From Pseudomonas alkylphenolica (GTDB taxonomy: Bacteria > Pseudomonadota > Gammaproteobacteria > Pseudomonadales > Pseudomonadaceae), in NCBI RefSeq assembly GCF_000746525.1, contig NZ_CP009048.1:966501-1030500 (forward strand): a stretch of 64,000 nt of DNA. Direction: 5' to 3'. Each line of letters opens with the position of its first letter. Within the stretch, counting starts at the first letter, position 1. The notes under the pieces were generated by a model, which ran no database searches, had not been told where the DNA came from, and was given only the letters and a program-made list of their open reading frames with translations. Of this stretch, positions 12,009-21,107 are shown one piece after another. A program made the translations under genes and the position numbers.

Positions 12009-12767
12009 ATGGCTGTTGCCCTGAGTACCCTGGTCGAGGAAGCCGAACGCTACCTTGGCAGCGCAAAAATCCAGGATTACTGCCCCAACGGCCTGCAGGT
12101 TGAAGGGCGTCCGCAGGTGACCCGCATCGTCAGCGGCGTCACCGCCAGCCAGGCGTTGCTGGACGCGGCGGTCGAGGCCGAAGCCGACCTGGTGCTGGTG
12201 CACCACGGTTATTTCTGGAAAGGCGAGAACCCGTGCATCACCGGGATGAAGCAGCGCCGGCTGAAAACCTTGCTGAAGAATGACCTGAGCTTGCTGGCCT
12301 ATCACCTGCCGCTGGACCTGCACCCTGAAGTCGGCAACAACGTGCAGCTGGCCCGTCAGCTCGACATTACCGTCGAGGGGCCGCTGGACCCGGACAACCC
12401 GCGGGTGGTCGGTCTGGTCGGTTCGCTGGCCGAGCCCATGTCGGCGCGCGACTTTGCCCGCAAGGTGCAGGAGGTCATGGGCCGCGAGCCCCTGGTGATC
12501 GAGGGTGAGCAGATCATTCGCCGGGTCGGCTGGTGTACCGGCGGTGGCCAGGGTTACATCGACCAGGCAATTGCCGCAGGTGTCGACCTGTTCCTCAGCG
12601 GTGAGGCGTCTGAGCAGACCTTCCACAGCGCCCGCGAGAACGGCATCAGTTTCATCGCCGCCGGCCACCATGCCACCGAGCGTTACGGTGTGCAGGCACT
12701 GGGTGATTACCTGGCGCGGCGCTTTGCTCTGGAGCACCTGTTCATCGACTGTCCGAACCCGATCTGA
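12009..12767 (+). CDS. Nif3-like dinuclear metal centre protein (YbgI family)
   Basis: This 252-residue member of the Nif3/YbgI family has the metal-site motifs HHGYFW (His65-His66), PLDLHPEVGNNVQLA, and a C-terminal SGEASEQTFHSA...GHHATER. The ATG at 12009 follows GAGGAG; an ATG five codons upstream has no ribosome site. The family forms hexameric toroids with two metal ions per subunit. Suggested roles, such as GTP cyclohydrolase I type 2-like, are not firmly established. It lies upstream of cysD in the same orientation, with its own gap of 136 bp between them. Confidence 0.92.
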   Translation: MAVALSTLVEEAERYLGSAKIQDYCPNGLQVEGRPQVTRIVSGVTASQALLDAAVEAEADLVLVHHGYFWKGENPCITGMKQRRLKTLLKNDLSLLAYHLPLDLHPEVGNNVQLARQLDITVEGPLDPDNPRVVGLVGSLAEPMSARDFARKVQEVMGREPLVIEGEQIIRRVGWCTGGGQGYIDQAIAAGVDLFLSGEASEQTFHSARENGISFIAAGHHATERYGVQALGDYLARRFALEHLFIDCPNPI

Positions 12768-12799
12768 GACTAAAACGGCAGGGCATATTCTTATACTGT

Positions 12800-12828
12800 T
12801 TCGATCTAGTCGGGCGCCTAAATAGAAT
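12800..12828 (+). promoter_or_regulatory. Possible sigma-70 promoter for cysD-cysNC
   Basis: TTCGAT (12800-12805), a 17-nt spacer and TAGAAT (12823-12828) resemble a weak -35/-10 pair 75 bp before the cysD start. The poor -35 box fits an activator-dependent promoter, as expected for CysB-controlled sulfate genes. No CysB site was recognised with certainty. Confidence 0.3.
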
Positions 12829-12903
12829 CGAGTGCTGTGATAAAGTGGCCCGCTCGAACACGGCCCGCTGGCCGTCCATAAGATCGTATTTCCGTGAGTA
12901 GCC

Positions 12904-13821
12904 ATGGTCGACAAACTGACGCATTTGAAACAGTTGGAGGCGGAAAGCATCCACATCATTCGTGAGGTGGCCGCCGAGTTCGATAACCCGGTGATGCTGT
13001 ACTCGATCGGCAAGGATTCGGCCGTGATGCTGCATCTGGCGCGCAAAGCCTTCTTCCCGGGCAAATTGCCGTTTCCGGTGATGCATGTCGACACCCAGTG
13101 GAAATTCCAGGAGATGTACAGCTTCCGCGACAAGATGGTCGAGGAAATGGGCCTGGAGCTGATCACTCACGTGAACCCGGACGGCATCGCCCAGGGCATC
13201 AACCCGTTCACCCACGGCAGTGCCAAGCACACCGACATCATGAAGACCGAGGGCCTCAAACAGGCACTCGACAAGCATGGCTTCGATGCCGCCTTCGGCG
13301 GCGCGCGCCGCGACGAAGAGAAGTCGCGGGCCAAGGAACGTGTCTACTCGTTCCGTGACAGCAAGCACCGCTGGGACCCGAAGAACCAGCGTCCGGAGCT
13401 GTGGAACGTCTATAACGGCAAGGTCAACAAAGGCGAATCGATTCGCGTGTTCCCGCTGTCGAACTGGACCGAGCTGGATATCTGGCAGTACATCTATCTT
13501 GAAGGCATCCCGATCGTGCCGCTGTACTTCGCCGCCGAACGCGATGTGATCGAGAAGAACGGCACCCTGATCATGATCGATGACGAGCGCATCCTCGAGC
13601 ACCTCTCGGATGAAGAGAAAGCCCGCATCGTCAAAAAGAAAGTACGTTTCCGTACCCTTGGCTGCTACCCGCTGACGGGCGCTGTCGAGTCTGAGGCCGA
13701 AACCCTGACCGACATCATTCAGGAAATGCTCCTGACGCGCACTTCCGAGCGCCAGGGCCGCGTCATCGACCACGATGGTGCAGGCTCGATGGAAGACAAG
13801 AAACGTCAAGGCTATTTCTAA
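12904..13821 (+). CDS. cysD: CysD, sulfate adenylyltransferase small subunit
   Basis: This is the 305-residue ATP-PP-loop subunit of ATP sulfurylase, with the SIGKDS motif at residues 34-39 and a conserved arginine-rich [16 protein letters not shown] segment. With CysN it makes adenosine 5'-phosphosulfate from sulfate and ATP, the first step of assimilatory sulfate reduction in the cytoplasm. cysNC begins 14 bp downstream, so the two subunits are made from one mRNA. Expression is probably induced by sulfur limitation (family knowledge). Confidence 0.97.
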   Translation: MVDKLTHLKQLEAESIHIIREVAAEFDNPVMLYSIGKDSAVMLHLARKAFFPGKLPFPVMHVDTQWKFQEMYSFRDKMVEEMGLELITHVNPDGIAQGINPFTHGSAKHTDIMKTEGLKQALDKHGFDAAFGGARRDEEKSRAKERVYSFRDSKHRWDPKNQRPELWNVYNGKVNKGESIRVFPLSNWTELDIWQYIYLEGIPIVPLYFAAERDVIEKNGTLIMIDDERILEHLSDEEKARIVKKKVRFRTLGCYPLTGAVESEAETLTDIIQEMLLTRTSERQGRVIDHDGAGSMEDKKRQGYF

Positions 13822-13835
13822 GTTAGGGTCAGACC

Positions 13836-15737
13836 ATGTCGCACCAATCCGAATTGATCAGCGAGGACATCCTCGCTTACCTGGCCCAGCACGAACGTAA
13901 AGAACTGCTGCGCTTTTTGACCTGCGGTAACGTCGATGACGGCAAGAGCACCCTGATCGGGCGCCTGCTGCACGACTCGAAGATGATCTACGAAGACCAT
14001 CTGGAAGCCATTACCCGCGATTCGAAGAAAGTCGGCACCACCGGTGACGACATCGACCTGGCGTTGCTGGTTGACGGTCTGCAGGCCGAGCGCGAGCAGG
14101 GCATCACCATCGATGTCGCCTACCGCTACTTCTCCACCGCCAAGCGCAAGTTCATCATCGCCGACACCCCGGGCCACGAGCAGTACACCCGCAACATGGC
14201 CACCGGTGCGTCCACCTGCGACCTGGCGATCATCCTCGTCGATGCCCGTTACGGCGTGCAGACCCAAACCCGTCGCCACAGCTACATCGCGTCCCTGTTG
14301 GGCATCAAGCACATCGTCGTCGCCGTCAACAAGATGGACCTCAAAGGCTTCGATGAGGGCGTGTTCGAAAGCATCAAGGCCGACTACCTGCAGTTTGCCG
14401 AAGCCATCAACATGAGCCCGAGCAGCCTGCACTTCGTGCCGATGTCGGCGCTCAAGGGCGACAACGTGGTCAACCGCAGCGAACGTTCGCCGTGGTACAC
14501 CGGCCCTGCGCTGATGGAAATCCTTGAAACCGTGGAAGTGGCGGCCGACCGCAACTTCACCGACCTGCGCTTCCCGGTGCAGTACGTCAACCGGCCGAAC
14601 CTGAACTTCCGTGGCTTTGCCGGTACCCTGGCCAGCGGTGTGGTGCACAAGGGCGATGAAATCGTCGTGCTGCCATCGGGCAAGAGCAGCCGGGTCAAGT
14701 CCATCGTCACTTTCGAAGGTGAGCTGGAGAACGCTGGCCCAGGCCAGGCCGTGACCCTGACCATGGAAGACGAGATCGACATCTCCCGTGGCGACCTGCT
14801 GGTACATGCCGACAACGTTCCACCGGTGACCGACCAGTTCGACGCCATGCTCGTGTGGATGGCCGAAGAGCCAATGCTGCCGGGCAAGAAATACGACATC
14901 AAGCGCGCCACCAGCTACGTGCCGGGCTCGATTGCCAGCATTGCCCACAAGGTCGATGTCAACACCCTCGAGCAGGGCGCTGCCAGTGCTTTGCAGCTGA
15001 ATGAAATCGGCAAGGTCAAGGTCAGCCTCGACGCGCCGATTGCCCTCGACGGCTATGACAGTAACCGCACTACCGGTGCCTTTATCGTCATCGACCGCCT
15101 GACCAACGGTACCGTCGGTGCGGGCATGATCATCGCGCCGCCGGTGGTGCCGCACGGCACTGTCGGTCAGCACGGCAAGCTGGCTCACGTTGACACCGCA
15201 GAACGCGCCCTGCGTTTTGGCCAGCAACCCGCCACCGTGCTGTTCAGCGGCCTCTCGGGTGCCGGCAAGAGCACCCTGGCGTATGCCGTGGAGCGCAAGC
15301 TGTTCGACATGGGCCGTGCGGTTTATGTGCTCGATGGCCAGAACCTGCGTCATGACCTGAACAAAGGTCTGCCGCAAGACCGCGCCGGACGTACCGAGAA
15401 CTGGCGTCGTGCCGCGCACGTGGCGCGTCAGTTCAACGAAGCCGGCCTGCTGACCCTGGCTGCATTTGTTGCTCCGGACGCTGAAGGCCGTGAACAGGCC
15501 AAGGCGTTGATCGGCAAGGAACGTCTGATCACCGTTTACGTCCAGGCCTCGCCAATGGCTTGCCGCGAGCGCGACCCGCAAGGCCTATATGCTGCCGCTG
15601 GCGACAACATCCCGGGCGATAGCTTCCCGTACGACGTGCCGCTGGATGCCGACCTGGTGGTCGATACCCAGAACGTCAGCCTGGAAGACGGCGTCAAGCA
15701 GGTGCTGGAGCTGCTGCGTAAGCGTGGTGCGATCTAA
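13836..15737 (+). CDS. cysNC: CysNC, fused sulfate adenylyltransferase large subunit and APS kinase
   Basis: This is a 633-residue fusion. Residues 1 to about 455 form the CysN GTPase ([30 protein letters not shown]) with EF-Tu-like beta barrels. Residues from about 460 form the CysC APS kinase, with a second P-loop GLSGAGKST near 471-479. The first half uses GTP hydrolysis to drive APS synthesis by CysD. The second phosphorylates APS to PAPS. The fusion is normal for Pseudomonas. A strong terminator follows. Confidence 0.97.
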   Translation: MSHQSELISEDILAYLAQHERKELLRFLTCGNVDDGKSTLIGRLLHDSKMIYEDHLEAITRDSKKVGTTGDDIDLALLVDGLQAEREQGITIDVAYRYFSTAKRKFIIADTPGHEQYTRNMATGASTCDLAIILVDARYGVQTQTRRHSYIASLLGIKHIVVAVNKMDLKGFDEGVFESIKADYLQFAEAINMSPSSLHFVPMSALKGDNVVNRSERSPWYTGPALMEILETVEVAADRNFTDLRFPVQYVNRPNLNFRGFAGTLASGVVHKGDEIVVLPSGKSSRVKSIVTFEGELENAGPGQAVTLTMEDEIDISRGDLLVHADNVPPVTDQFDAMLVWMAEEPMLPGKKYDIKRATSYVPGSIASIAHKVDVNTLEQGAASALQLNEIGKVKVSLDAPIALDGYDSNRTTGAFIVIDRLTNGTVGAGMIIAPPVVPHGTVGQHGKLAHVDTAERALRFGQQPATVLFSGLSGAGKSTLAYAVERKLFDMGRAVYVLDGQNLRHDLNKGLPQDRAGRTENWRRAAHVARQFNEAGLLTLAAFVAPDAEGREQAKALIGKERLITVYVQASPMACRERDPQGLYAAAGDNIPGDSFPYDVPLDADLVVDTQNVSLEDGVKQVLELLRKRGAI

Positions 15738-15755
15738 GCATTGCGGATGAACAAG

Positions 15756-15781
15756 AAACCCCACCTTGGTGGGGTTTTTTG
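15756..15781 (+). terminator. Rho-independent terminator of cysD-cysNC
   Basis: A 10-bp stem with arms AAACCCCACC and GGTGGGGTTT around a TT loop is followed by a run of T. It is 19 bp after the cysNC stop codon. Confidence 0.9.
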
Positions 15782-15797
15782 TTGTCCGCAATACAGC

Positions 15798-15856
15798 ATC
15801 GCGGGGCAAGCCCGCTCCCACCGGGACCTCCGGTGGGAGCGGGCTTGCCCCGCGAT
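15798..15856. repeat. REP pair 3 (inward-facing units)
   Basis: The units at 15799-15821 and 15833-15855 are inverted around an 11-nt loop, and the loop itself extends the stem (CCGG...CCGG). The pair lies between the cysNC terminator and the mdeR stop, in a convergent gap. Confidence 0.95.
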
Positions 15857-15860
15857 GCGC

Positions 15861-16340
15861 TCAAATATGCTTCTCCGAAACCGGAATCACCCGCTTCTCC
15901 TTCACCGCCTTGAACGAAAAACTCGAGTAAATCTCCTTCACCCCCGGCAATCGTTGCAGCACCTCCCGCGCGAACTCGCCAAACGACTCCAAATCCCGCG
16001 CCAGTATCTCCAGCAGGAAGTCATAACGCCCGGAGATGTTGTGACAGGCGACGATCTCGGGAATCTCCATCAGCCGCTGCTCAAAAGCCCGGGCCATTTC
16101 CTTGGAGTGCGAGTCCATCATGATGCTGACAAAAGCAGTCACGCCAAAGCCCAGGGCCTTGGGGGAAAGGATGGCCTGGTAGCCGGTGATGTAGCCGTTC
16201 TCTTCGAGCAGTTTGACCCGCCGCCAGCATGGCGAGGTGGTCAGAGCGACGTTGTCGGCCAGCTCGGAAATGGTCAGTCGCGCGTTGTCCTGCAGGGAGG
16301 CCAGCAGGGCGCGGTCGGTACGGTCGATGGCGGTAGGCAT
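15861..16340 (-). CDS. mdeR: MdeR, Lrp/AsnC-family regulator of methionine gamma-lyase
   Basis: The 159-residue protein has an N-terminal AsnC-type helix-turn-helix (residues 5-60, ISELADNVALTTSPCWRRVKLLEENGYI) and a C-terminal ligand-sensing RAM domain. The start at 16340 is supported by GGAGGG eight bases upstream. It is divergent from mdeA, matching the described P. putida mde locus, in which the Lrp-like regulator gene faces mdeA. It probably activates mdeAB in response to methionine or another sulfur amino acid (inference). Confidence 0.88.
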   Translation of the reverse strand: MPTAIDRTDRALLASLQDNARLTISELADNVALTTSPCWRRVKLLEENGYITGYQAILSPKALGFGVTAFVSIMMDSHSKEMARAFEQRLMEIPEIVACHNISGRYDFLLEILARDLESFGEFAREVLQRLPGVKEIYSSFSFKAVKEKRVIPVSEKHI

Positions 16341-16383
16341 GATTTGCCCTCCGTGGCCTGAATTCATTGTTTTTTTGTTAATA

Positions 16384-16401
16384 ACCACAGTAGGCAGTGG
16401 T
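16384..16401. promoter_or_regulatory. Dyad in the mdeR-mdeA intergenic region, candidate MdeR site
   Basis: ACCAC at 16384-16388 and GTGGT at 16397-16401 are inverted around 8 bases, an 18-bp dyad of the size Lrp-family dimers bind. It lies in the 127-bp AT-rich divergent gap, 44 bp upstream of the mdeR start and 67 bp upstream of the mdeA start. Function is inferred from location only. Confidence 0.4.
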
Positions 16402-16467
16402 CATATTTGGAAAAAAATCAGCACCTCAGTGGCATAAGCTTATAACAAACCACAAGAGGCTGTTGTC

Positions 16468-17664
16468 ATGAGCGGCTCTACCAAGGATTCAGGTTTCGCT
16501 ACCCGTGCCATCCACCACGGTTACGACCCATTGGCCCATCAGGGTTCTCTGGTTCCACCGGTCTACCAGACCGCCACGTTTGCATTTCCGACGGTTGAGT
16601 ACGGCGCAGCCTGCTTTGCCGGGGAAGAGGGCGGACACTTCTATACGCGCATTTCCAACCCTACCTTGGCCCTGCTGGAAGAGCGCATGGCCTCGCTTGA
16701 AGGCGGTGAGGCCGGGTTGGCCCTGGCCTCGGGAATGGGTGCAATCACTGCGACCTTGTGGACCCTGCTGCGGCCCGGTGATGAGGTACTGGTAGGGCGA
16801 ACCTTGTACGGCTGCACCTTTGCCTTTCTGCACCACGGTATCGGTGAGTTCGGGGTCAAGGTGCGCCATGTCGACATGACTGACCTGCAGGCACTTGAAG
16901 CGGCGATCAGCGGGCAAACCAAGGTGATCTACTTCGAAACACCGGCCAACCCGAACATGCAGATGGCCGATATCGCTGCCGTGGCAACGCTTGCGCACAA
17001 GCACGCTATCACCGTGGTGGTCGATAACACCTACTGCACGCCCTACCTGCAACGACCGCTGGAGCTGGGGGCGGACCTGGTGGTGCATTCGGCGACCAAG
17101 TACCTGAGCGGCCATGGCGATATCACCGCCGGCCTGGTGGTCGGGCGCAAGGCACTGGTAAACCGGGTTAGGCTTGAAGGCCTCAAGGACATGACCGGCG
17201 CGGTAATGTCGCCCCAGGATGCCGCCTTGCTGATGCGCGGTATGAAGACCTTGAACCTGCGCATGGAGCGCCATTGCAGCAATGCCCAGACCATCGCCGA
17301 GTACCTGCAGCAGCATCCGGCCGTGGAGTTGATCAACTATCCCGGCTTGCCTGGCTTTACTCAGTACGAACTGGCCCAGCGGCAGATGCGCTTGCCCGGC
17401 GGCATGATCGCCTTTGAACTCAAGGGCGGGATCAGTGCCGGACGTCGCTTCATGAATGCCCTGCAACTGTTCAGTCGCGCCGTCAGTCTGGGCGATGCCG
17501 AATCCCTGGCCCAGCACCCGGCAAGCATGACCCATTCCAGCTATACCCCTGAGGAGCGTGCCCGGTACGGCATCTCGGAGGGGCTGGTGCGGTTGTCGGT
17601 CGGGCTTGAAGATATCGACGACCTGCTGGCCGATATCGAGCAGGCACTGAAAGCCTGCGCCTGA
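16468..17664 (+). CDS. mdeA: MdeA, L-methionine gamma-lyase
   Basis: This is a 398-residue PLP enzyme of the Cys/Met metabolism family. It is the same length as P. putida methionine gamma-lyase and closely resembles it. Tyr114 and the diagnostic Cys116 (LYGCTFAF) are present; Cys116 separates this enzyme from cystathionine lyases. The PLP lysine lies in HSATKYLSGH. It splits methionine into methanethiol, 2-oxobutyrate and ammonia. mdeB follows 25 bp later and would take the oxobutyrate onward. Confidence 0.95.
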   Translation: MSGSTKDSGFATRAIHHGYDPLAHQGSLVPPVYQTATFAFPTVEYGAACFAGEEGGHFYTRISNPTLALLEERMASLEGGEAGLALASGMGAITATLWTLLRPGDEVLVGRTLYGCTFAFLHHGIGEFGVKVRHVDMTDLQALEAAISGQTKVIYFETPANPNMQMADIAAVATLAHKHAITVVVDNTYCTPYLQRPLELGADLVVHSATKYLSGHGDITAGLVVGRKALVNRVRLEGLKDMTGAVMSPQDAALLMRGMKTLNLRMERHCSNAQTIAEYLQQHPAVELINYPGLPGFTQYELAQRQMRLPGGMIAFELKGGISAGRRFMNALQLFSRAVSLGDAESLAQHPASMTHSSYTPEERARYGISEGLVRLSVGLEDIDDLLADIEQALKACA

Positions 17665-17689
17665 AACCATCAAGGATGAGGCCAATGCA

Positions 17690-20401
17690 ATGGTGGCAAT
17701 GATGAGCCTTGTGCCCGGTGAAGGTGTGCCGCACCGCCTGGGTGATGATCCACAAGCCGACAGCGATCCGGGTGAAACCGCCGAGTGGCTCGACGCGCTG
17801 GATTCGACCCTGCTGCACTGTGGTCCGCAGCGTGCGCGATTTCTCCTTGAGCAACTGCAGGCACATGCCCGTGAGCTGGGCCTGGAGCAAGGCGTCCAGG
17901 CCTTCTCGGCCTACCGCAATACCTTGTCGGTAGAGCAGCAGGGAGCCTATCCGGGGGATCTGGAGCTGGAAGAGCGGATTACCAGTCTCCTGCGCTGGAA
18001 CGCGCTGGCCATGGTGGTGCGGGCCAATCATGCCTATGGCGACCTGGGCGGGCATATCGCCAGTTATGCCTCGGCAGCGGAAATCTTCGAGGTCGGTTTC
18101 CAGCATTTCTTTCGTGGCGAGTCCGGCGCTGAGCAACGCAGCGCCGACCTGGTGTTTTTCCAGCCGCATTCAGCGCCTGGCATCTATGCCCGGGCATTTC
18201 TCGAAGGGCGGCTGAGTGAAGAGCAACTGGCCAGCTACCGTCAGGAGGTCGCGGGCAATGGTTTGTGCTCCTATCCACACCCCTGGCTGATGCCCGACTT
18301 CTGGCAGTTTCCCACCGGTTCCATGGGCATCGGTCCGCTCAATGCGATCTACCAGGCGCGCTTCATGCGCTACCTGCACAATCGCCAGCTGCTCGACACC
18401 GGCGCCCGGCATGTCTGGGGTGTGTTCGGCGATGGCGAGATGGACGAGCCGGAGTCTATCGCCGGCCTGACCCTGGCCGCGCGCGAGCAACTGGATAACC
18501 TCACCTTTGTAGTTAACTGCAACCTGCAGCGCCTGGACGGGCCGGTACGCGGTAATGGCCAGATCATCCAGGAGCTGGAAGCGCTGTTCCGTGGTGCCGG
18601 CTGGAACGTGATCAAGGTGCTCTGGGGCTCGGAGTGGGACGCGCTGTTTGCGCGGGACAGCGAACACGTTCTGCTGCGTCAGCTGGCGGCTACCCCGGAT
18701 GGTCAGTTCCAGAACCTGGGGGCCAAAGACGGCACCTACAACCTTGAGCACTTCTTCAACCAGCAACCGGCCCTGCAGAAACTGGTCGAGCACATGAGCT
18801 CCGAGGAGATCAACGCGCTCAAGCGTGGCGGCCACGATTTTCGCAAGTTGTACGCCGCCTTTGCCGCGGCCAGGGCCTGCAAGGGGCGGCCGAGCGTGAT
18901 CCTGGCGAAAACCAAGAAAGGCTACGGGATGAGTGCCGCGGGTGAGTCACGCATGACTGCGCATCAAGCGAAGAAGCTCGATGTCCAGGCCTTGCTGGCT
19001 TTCCGCGATCGCTTTCACCTGCCGCTCAGCGACAGTCAGGTCGAGCAGTTGCAGTTCTATCGCCCGGCGGAGGACAGCGCCGAGCTGCGCTACCTGCGCG
19101 AGCGCCGCGCCGCGCTCGGCGGACCATTACCCGCACGGCGCAGTGACGTGCGCCCGGTAGCGGTGCCTGCGCTGGAGGCCATGGGTGGTTTTGCCTTGCA
19201 GGCCGACGGCAAGGAAATGTCTACCACCATGGCGGCGGTACGCATGCTCAGTGCCTGGCTCAAAGCCCCGGAACTGGGGCCGCGCGTGGTGCCGATCGTC
19301 GCCGATGAGGCGCGTACCTTCGGCATGGCCAGCCTGTTCCGCCAGATCGGCATCTATTCACCCCAGGGGCAGTGCTACGAGCCCGAGGATGCGGGATCGT
19401 TGCTGTCTTACAAAGAAGCCCGTGACGGTCAGTTGCTGGAGGAGGGGATCACCGAAGCCGGGGCGATTTCCTCCTGGGTGGCGGCGGCAACGTCTTATGC
19501 GGTGCACGGCGAGCCGATGCTGCCGGTGTACATCTACTACTCGATGTTCGGTTTCCAGCGCGTCGGCGATCTGATCTGGGCTGCCGCCGACCAGCGTGCC
19601 CGTGGTCTGTTGCTGGGGGCTACTGCCGGTCGCACGACCCTGGGTGGAGAAGGTTTGCAGCACCAGGACGGTTCGAGTCTGGTGATGGCCTCGATGGTGC
19701 CCAACTGCCGGGCCTGGGAGCCCTGCTTTGCCGGTGAGCTGGCGGTGATTCTCGAATATGCGGCGCGGCGCATGCTCAGCGAACAACGCGACGAGTTCCA
19801 TTACGTGGCGGTGATGAACGAAAACTATCCACAACCTTCGCTGCCAGCGCAGGTGCATGAAGAGGTTTTGCGCGGCATGTACCGCTATGTCGAACAGCGC
19901 GTAGCCGCGGCGCAGGGGCGCGTGCGCCTGCTGGGTTCCGGGGCGATCCTGCGTGAGGTCATTGCTGCCAGCGAACTGTTGGCCCGCGATTGGCAGATTG
20001 CGAGCGAGGTGTTCAGCGTCACCAGCTTCAGCGAGCTGGCGCGCGAGGCGCGGGATATGGATCGCGCCAGTCGCCTGGGGCAGGACGGTGCGGGTGTCAG
20101 TCACCTGCAGCGTTGCCTGCAAGGCAGTGAGCCGGTGATCGCTGCCAGCGATTATGTGCGTGCCTGGCCGCAGCTGATTGCCGAGTATGTGCAGGCGCCC
20201 TACGTGACCTTGGGCACTGATGGCTTTGGCCGCAGCGATACACGGCAGCAGCTAAGGCGGTTTTTCGAAGTTGATCGCTTCAGTATCGTGCTGGCCAGTT
20301 TGCACAGTCTGGTGCGCCAGGGCAGTGTCGAGCGGCAGCTGCTGGATCAGGCACTGGAACGCTATGGGCACGGCTCGCGGGCGGCTCCCTGGTACAACTG
20401 A
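17690..20401 (+). CDS. mdeB: MdeB, homodimeric pyruvate-dehydrogenase-E1-like 2-oxo acid dehydrogenase
   Basis: This 903-residue protein is of the AceE (homodimeric E1) family. The thiamine diphosphate motif GDGEMDEPES...NCNLQRLDGPV begins near residue 247, and the central and C-terminal transketolase domains follow. In P. putida the gene after mdeA encodes such an E1-like protein (mdeB). The likely substrate is 2-oxobutyrate from MdeA (inference). No E2 or E3 gene is nearby, so it would have to borrow those of the housekeeping complex. The ATG at 17690 follows AAGGATGAGG; ATGs three and four codons later are alternatives. Confidence 0.9.
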   Translation: MVAMMSLVPGEGVPHRLGDDPQADSDPGETAEWLDALDSTLLHCGPQRARFLLEQLQAHARELGLEQGVQAFSAYRNTLSVEQQGAYPGDLELEERITSLLRWNALAMVVRANHAYGDLGGHIASYASAAEIFEVGFQHFFRGESGAEQRSADLVFFQPHSAPGIYARAFLEGRLSEEQLASYRQEVAGNGLCSYPHPWLMPDFWQFPTGSMGIGPLNAIYQARFMRYLHNRQLLDTGARHVWGVFGDGEMDEPESIAGLTLAAREQLDNLTFVVNCNLQRLDGPVRGNGQIIQELEALFRGAGWNVIKVLWGSEWDALFARDSEHVLLRQLAATPDGQFQNLGAKDGTYNLEHFFNQQPALQKLVEHMSSEEINALKRGGHDFRKLYAAFAAARACKGRPSVILAKTKKGYGMSAAGESRMTAHQAKKLDVQALLAFRDRFHLPLSDSQVEQLQFYRPAEDSAELRYLRERRAALGGPLPARRSDVRPVAVPALEAMGGFALQADGKEMSTTMAAVRMLSAWLKAPELGPRVVPIVADEARTFGMASLFRQIGIYSPQGQCYEPEDAGSLLSYKEARDGQLLEEGITEAGAISSWVAAATSYAVHGEPMLPVYIYYSMFGFQRVGDLIWAAADQRARGLLLGATAGRTTLGGEGLQHQDGSSLVMASMVPNCRAWEPCFAGELAVILEYAARRMLSEQRDEFHYVAVMNENYPQPSLPAQVHEEVLRGMYRYVEQRVAAAQGRVRLLGSGAILREVIAASELLARDWQIASEVFSVTSFSELAREARDMDRASRLGQDGAGVSHLQRCLQGSEPVIAASDYVRAWPQLIAEYVQAPYVTLGTDGFGRSDTRQQLRRFFEVDRFSIVLASLHSLVRQGSVERQLLDQALERYGHGSRAAPWYN

Positions 20402-20409
20402 AGATAGCT

Positions 20410-20479
20410 ATCGCGGGGCAAGCCCGCTCCCACAGGGATCACCTCAGTTCACTCTGTGGGAGCGGGCTTGCCCCGCGAT
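20410..20479. repeat. REP pair 4 (inward-facing units)
   Basis: The units at 20411-20433 and 20456-20478 are inverted around a 22-nt loop, 9 bp after the mdeB stop in the convergent gap with zapG. Confidence 0.95.
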
Positions 20480-20500
20480 AGGCCATACAGACGCCGCAAT

Positions 20501-20530
20501 AAAAAGCCCCGCCAATCGGCGGGGCTTTTT
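20501..20530. terminator. Bidirectional rho-independent terminator between mdeB and zapG
   Basis: AAAAAGCCCCGCC (20501-20513) pairs with GGCGGGGCTTTTT (20518-20530) around a 4-nt loop. There are T-runs on both strands, so it can end transcription of both mdeB and zapG. Confidence 0.92.
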
Positions 20531-20531
20531 G

Positions 20532-20969
20532 TCAGTTACGCTTGAGCCCGTAATGCTCATCGAGCATGCCCGGTGCGTTCGGCGCTTTCGGCGCGTAGTC
20601 ACGCGGTACTTCGGTATCCTTTGGTGGTGTCAGGCGATCACGCGGGGCCTGTACGGCTTCCGAGTGCAGAGAGGCCAGCAGGCGCTGGCGGGTCAGTTCG
20701 TCCAGGGCCAGGCGGTTGGCGCCATCGGCCAGGTGGTCCTGAACTTCCTGATAACTTTGGGTCAGTTTCTTGACCAGCGCAGCCGTACTGTTGAAGTGAG
20801 TAACCACCTCGTTCTGGTAGCTGTCGAAACGTTCCTGGATATCATCCAGCTGGCGCTGAGTGCTGCTCGGGGCGGCATTGGGCAGCAGGCGGGCGACCAG
20901 GAAACCAACGACAACGCCCACGACGAGGGCCAGGGTCGGCAACAACCAAACTAAGAGCGAGAGTTCCAC
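20532..20969 (-). CDS. zapG: ZapG/YhcB-like inner membrane protein (DUF1043)
   Basis: The 145-residue protein has one N-terminal membrane helix (residues 5-29), then a long coiled-coil-like stretch (STQRQLDDIQERFDSYQNEV...). This is the YhcB/DUF1043 layout, renamed ZapG in E. coli. The family links cell division, envelope synthesis and shape. The cytoplasmic tail ends in a basic, proline-containing segment. It is a monocistronic gene with a terminator directly after the stop. The E. coli function is established; the same role here is inference. Confidence 0.88.
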   Translation of the reverse strand: MELSLLVWLLPTLALVVGVVVGFLVARLLPNAAPSSTQRQLDDIQERFDSYQNEVVTHFNSTAALVKKLTQSYQEVQDHLADGANRLALDELTRQRLLASLHSEAVQAPRDRLTPPKDTEVPRDYAPKAPNAPGMLDEHYGLKRN

Positions 20970-21107
20970 GAGTCCTTCCTCTATAAACGGCTTTGCTTTA
21001 CGTTAACGGCTCGGACCTGCGCTGTATACCGCGAACGATCGCAAATATCTCAGACAGAATCATTCAGCTAGACGAGTCGACCCTTTCCGAGGTCACGGAG
21101 TTTATCC

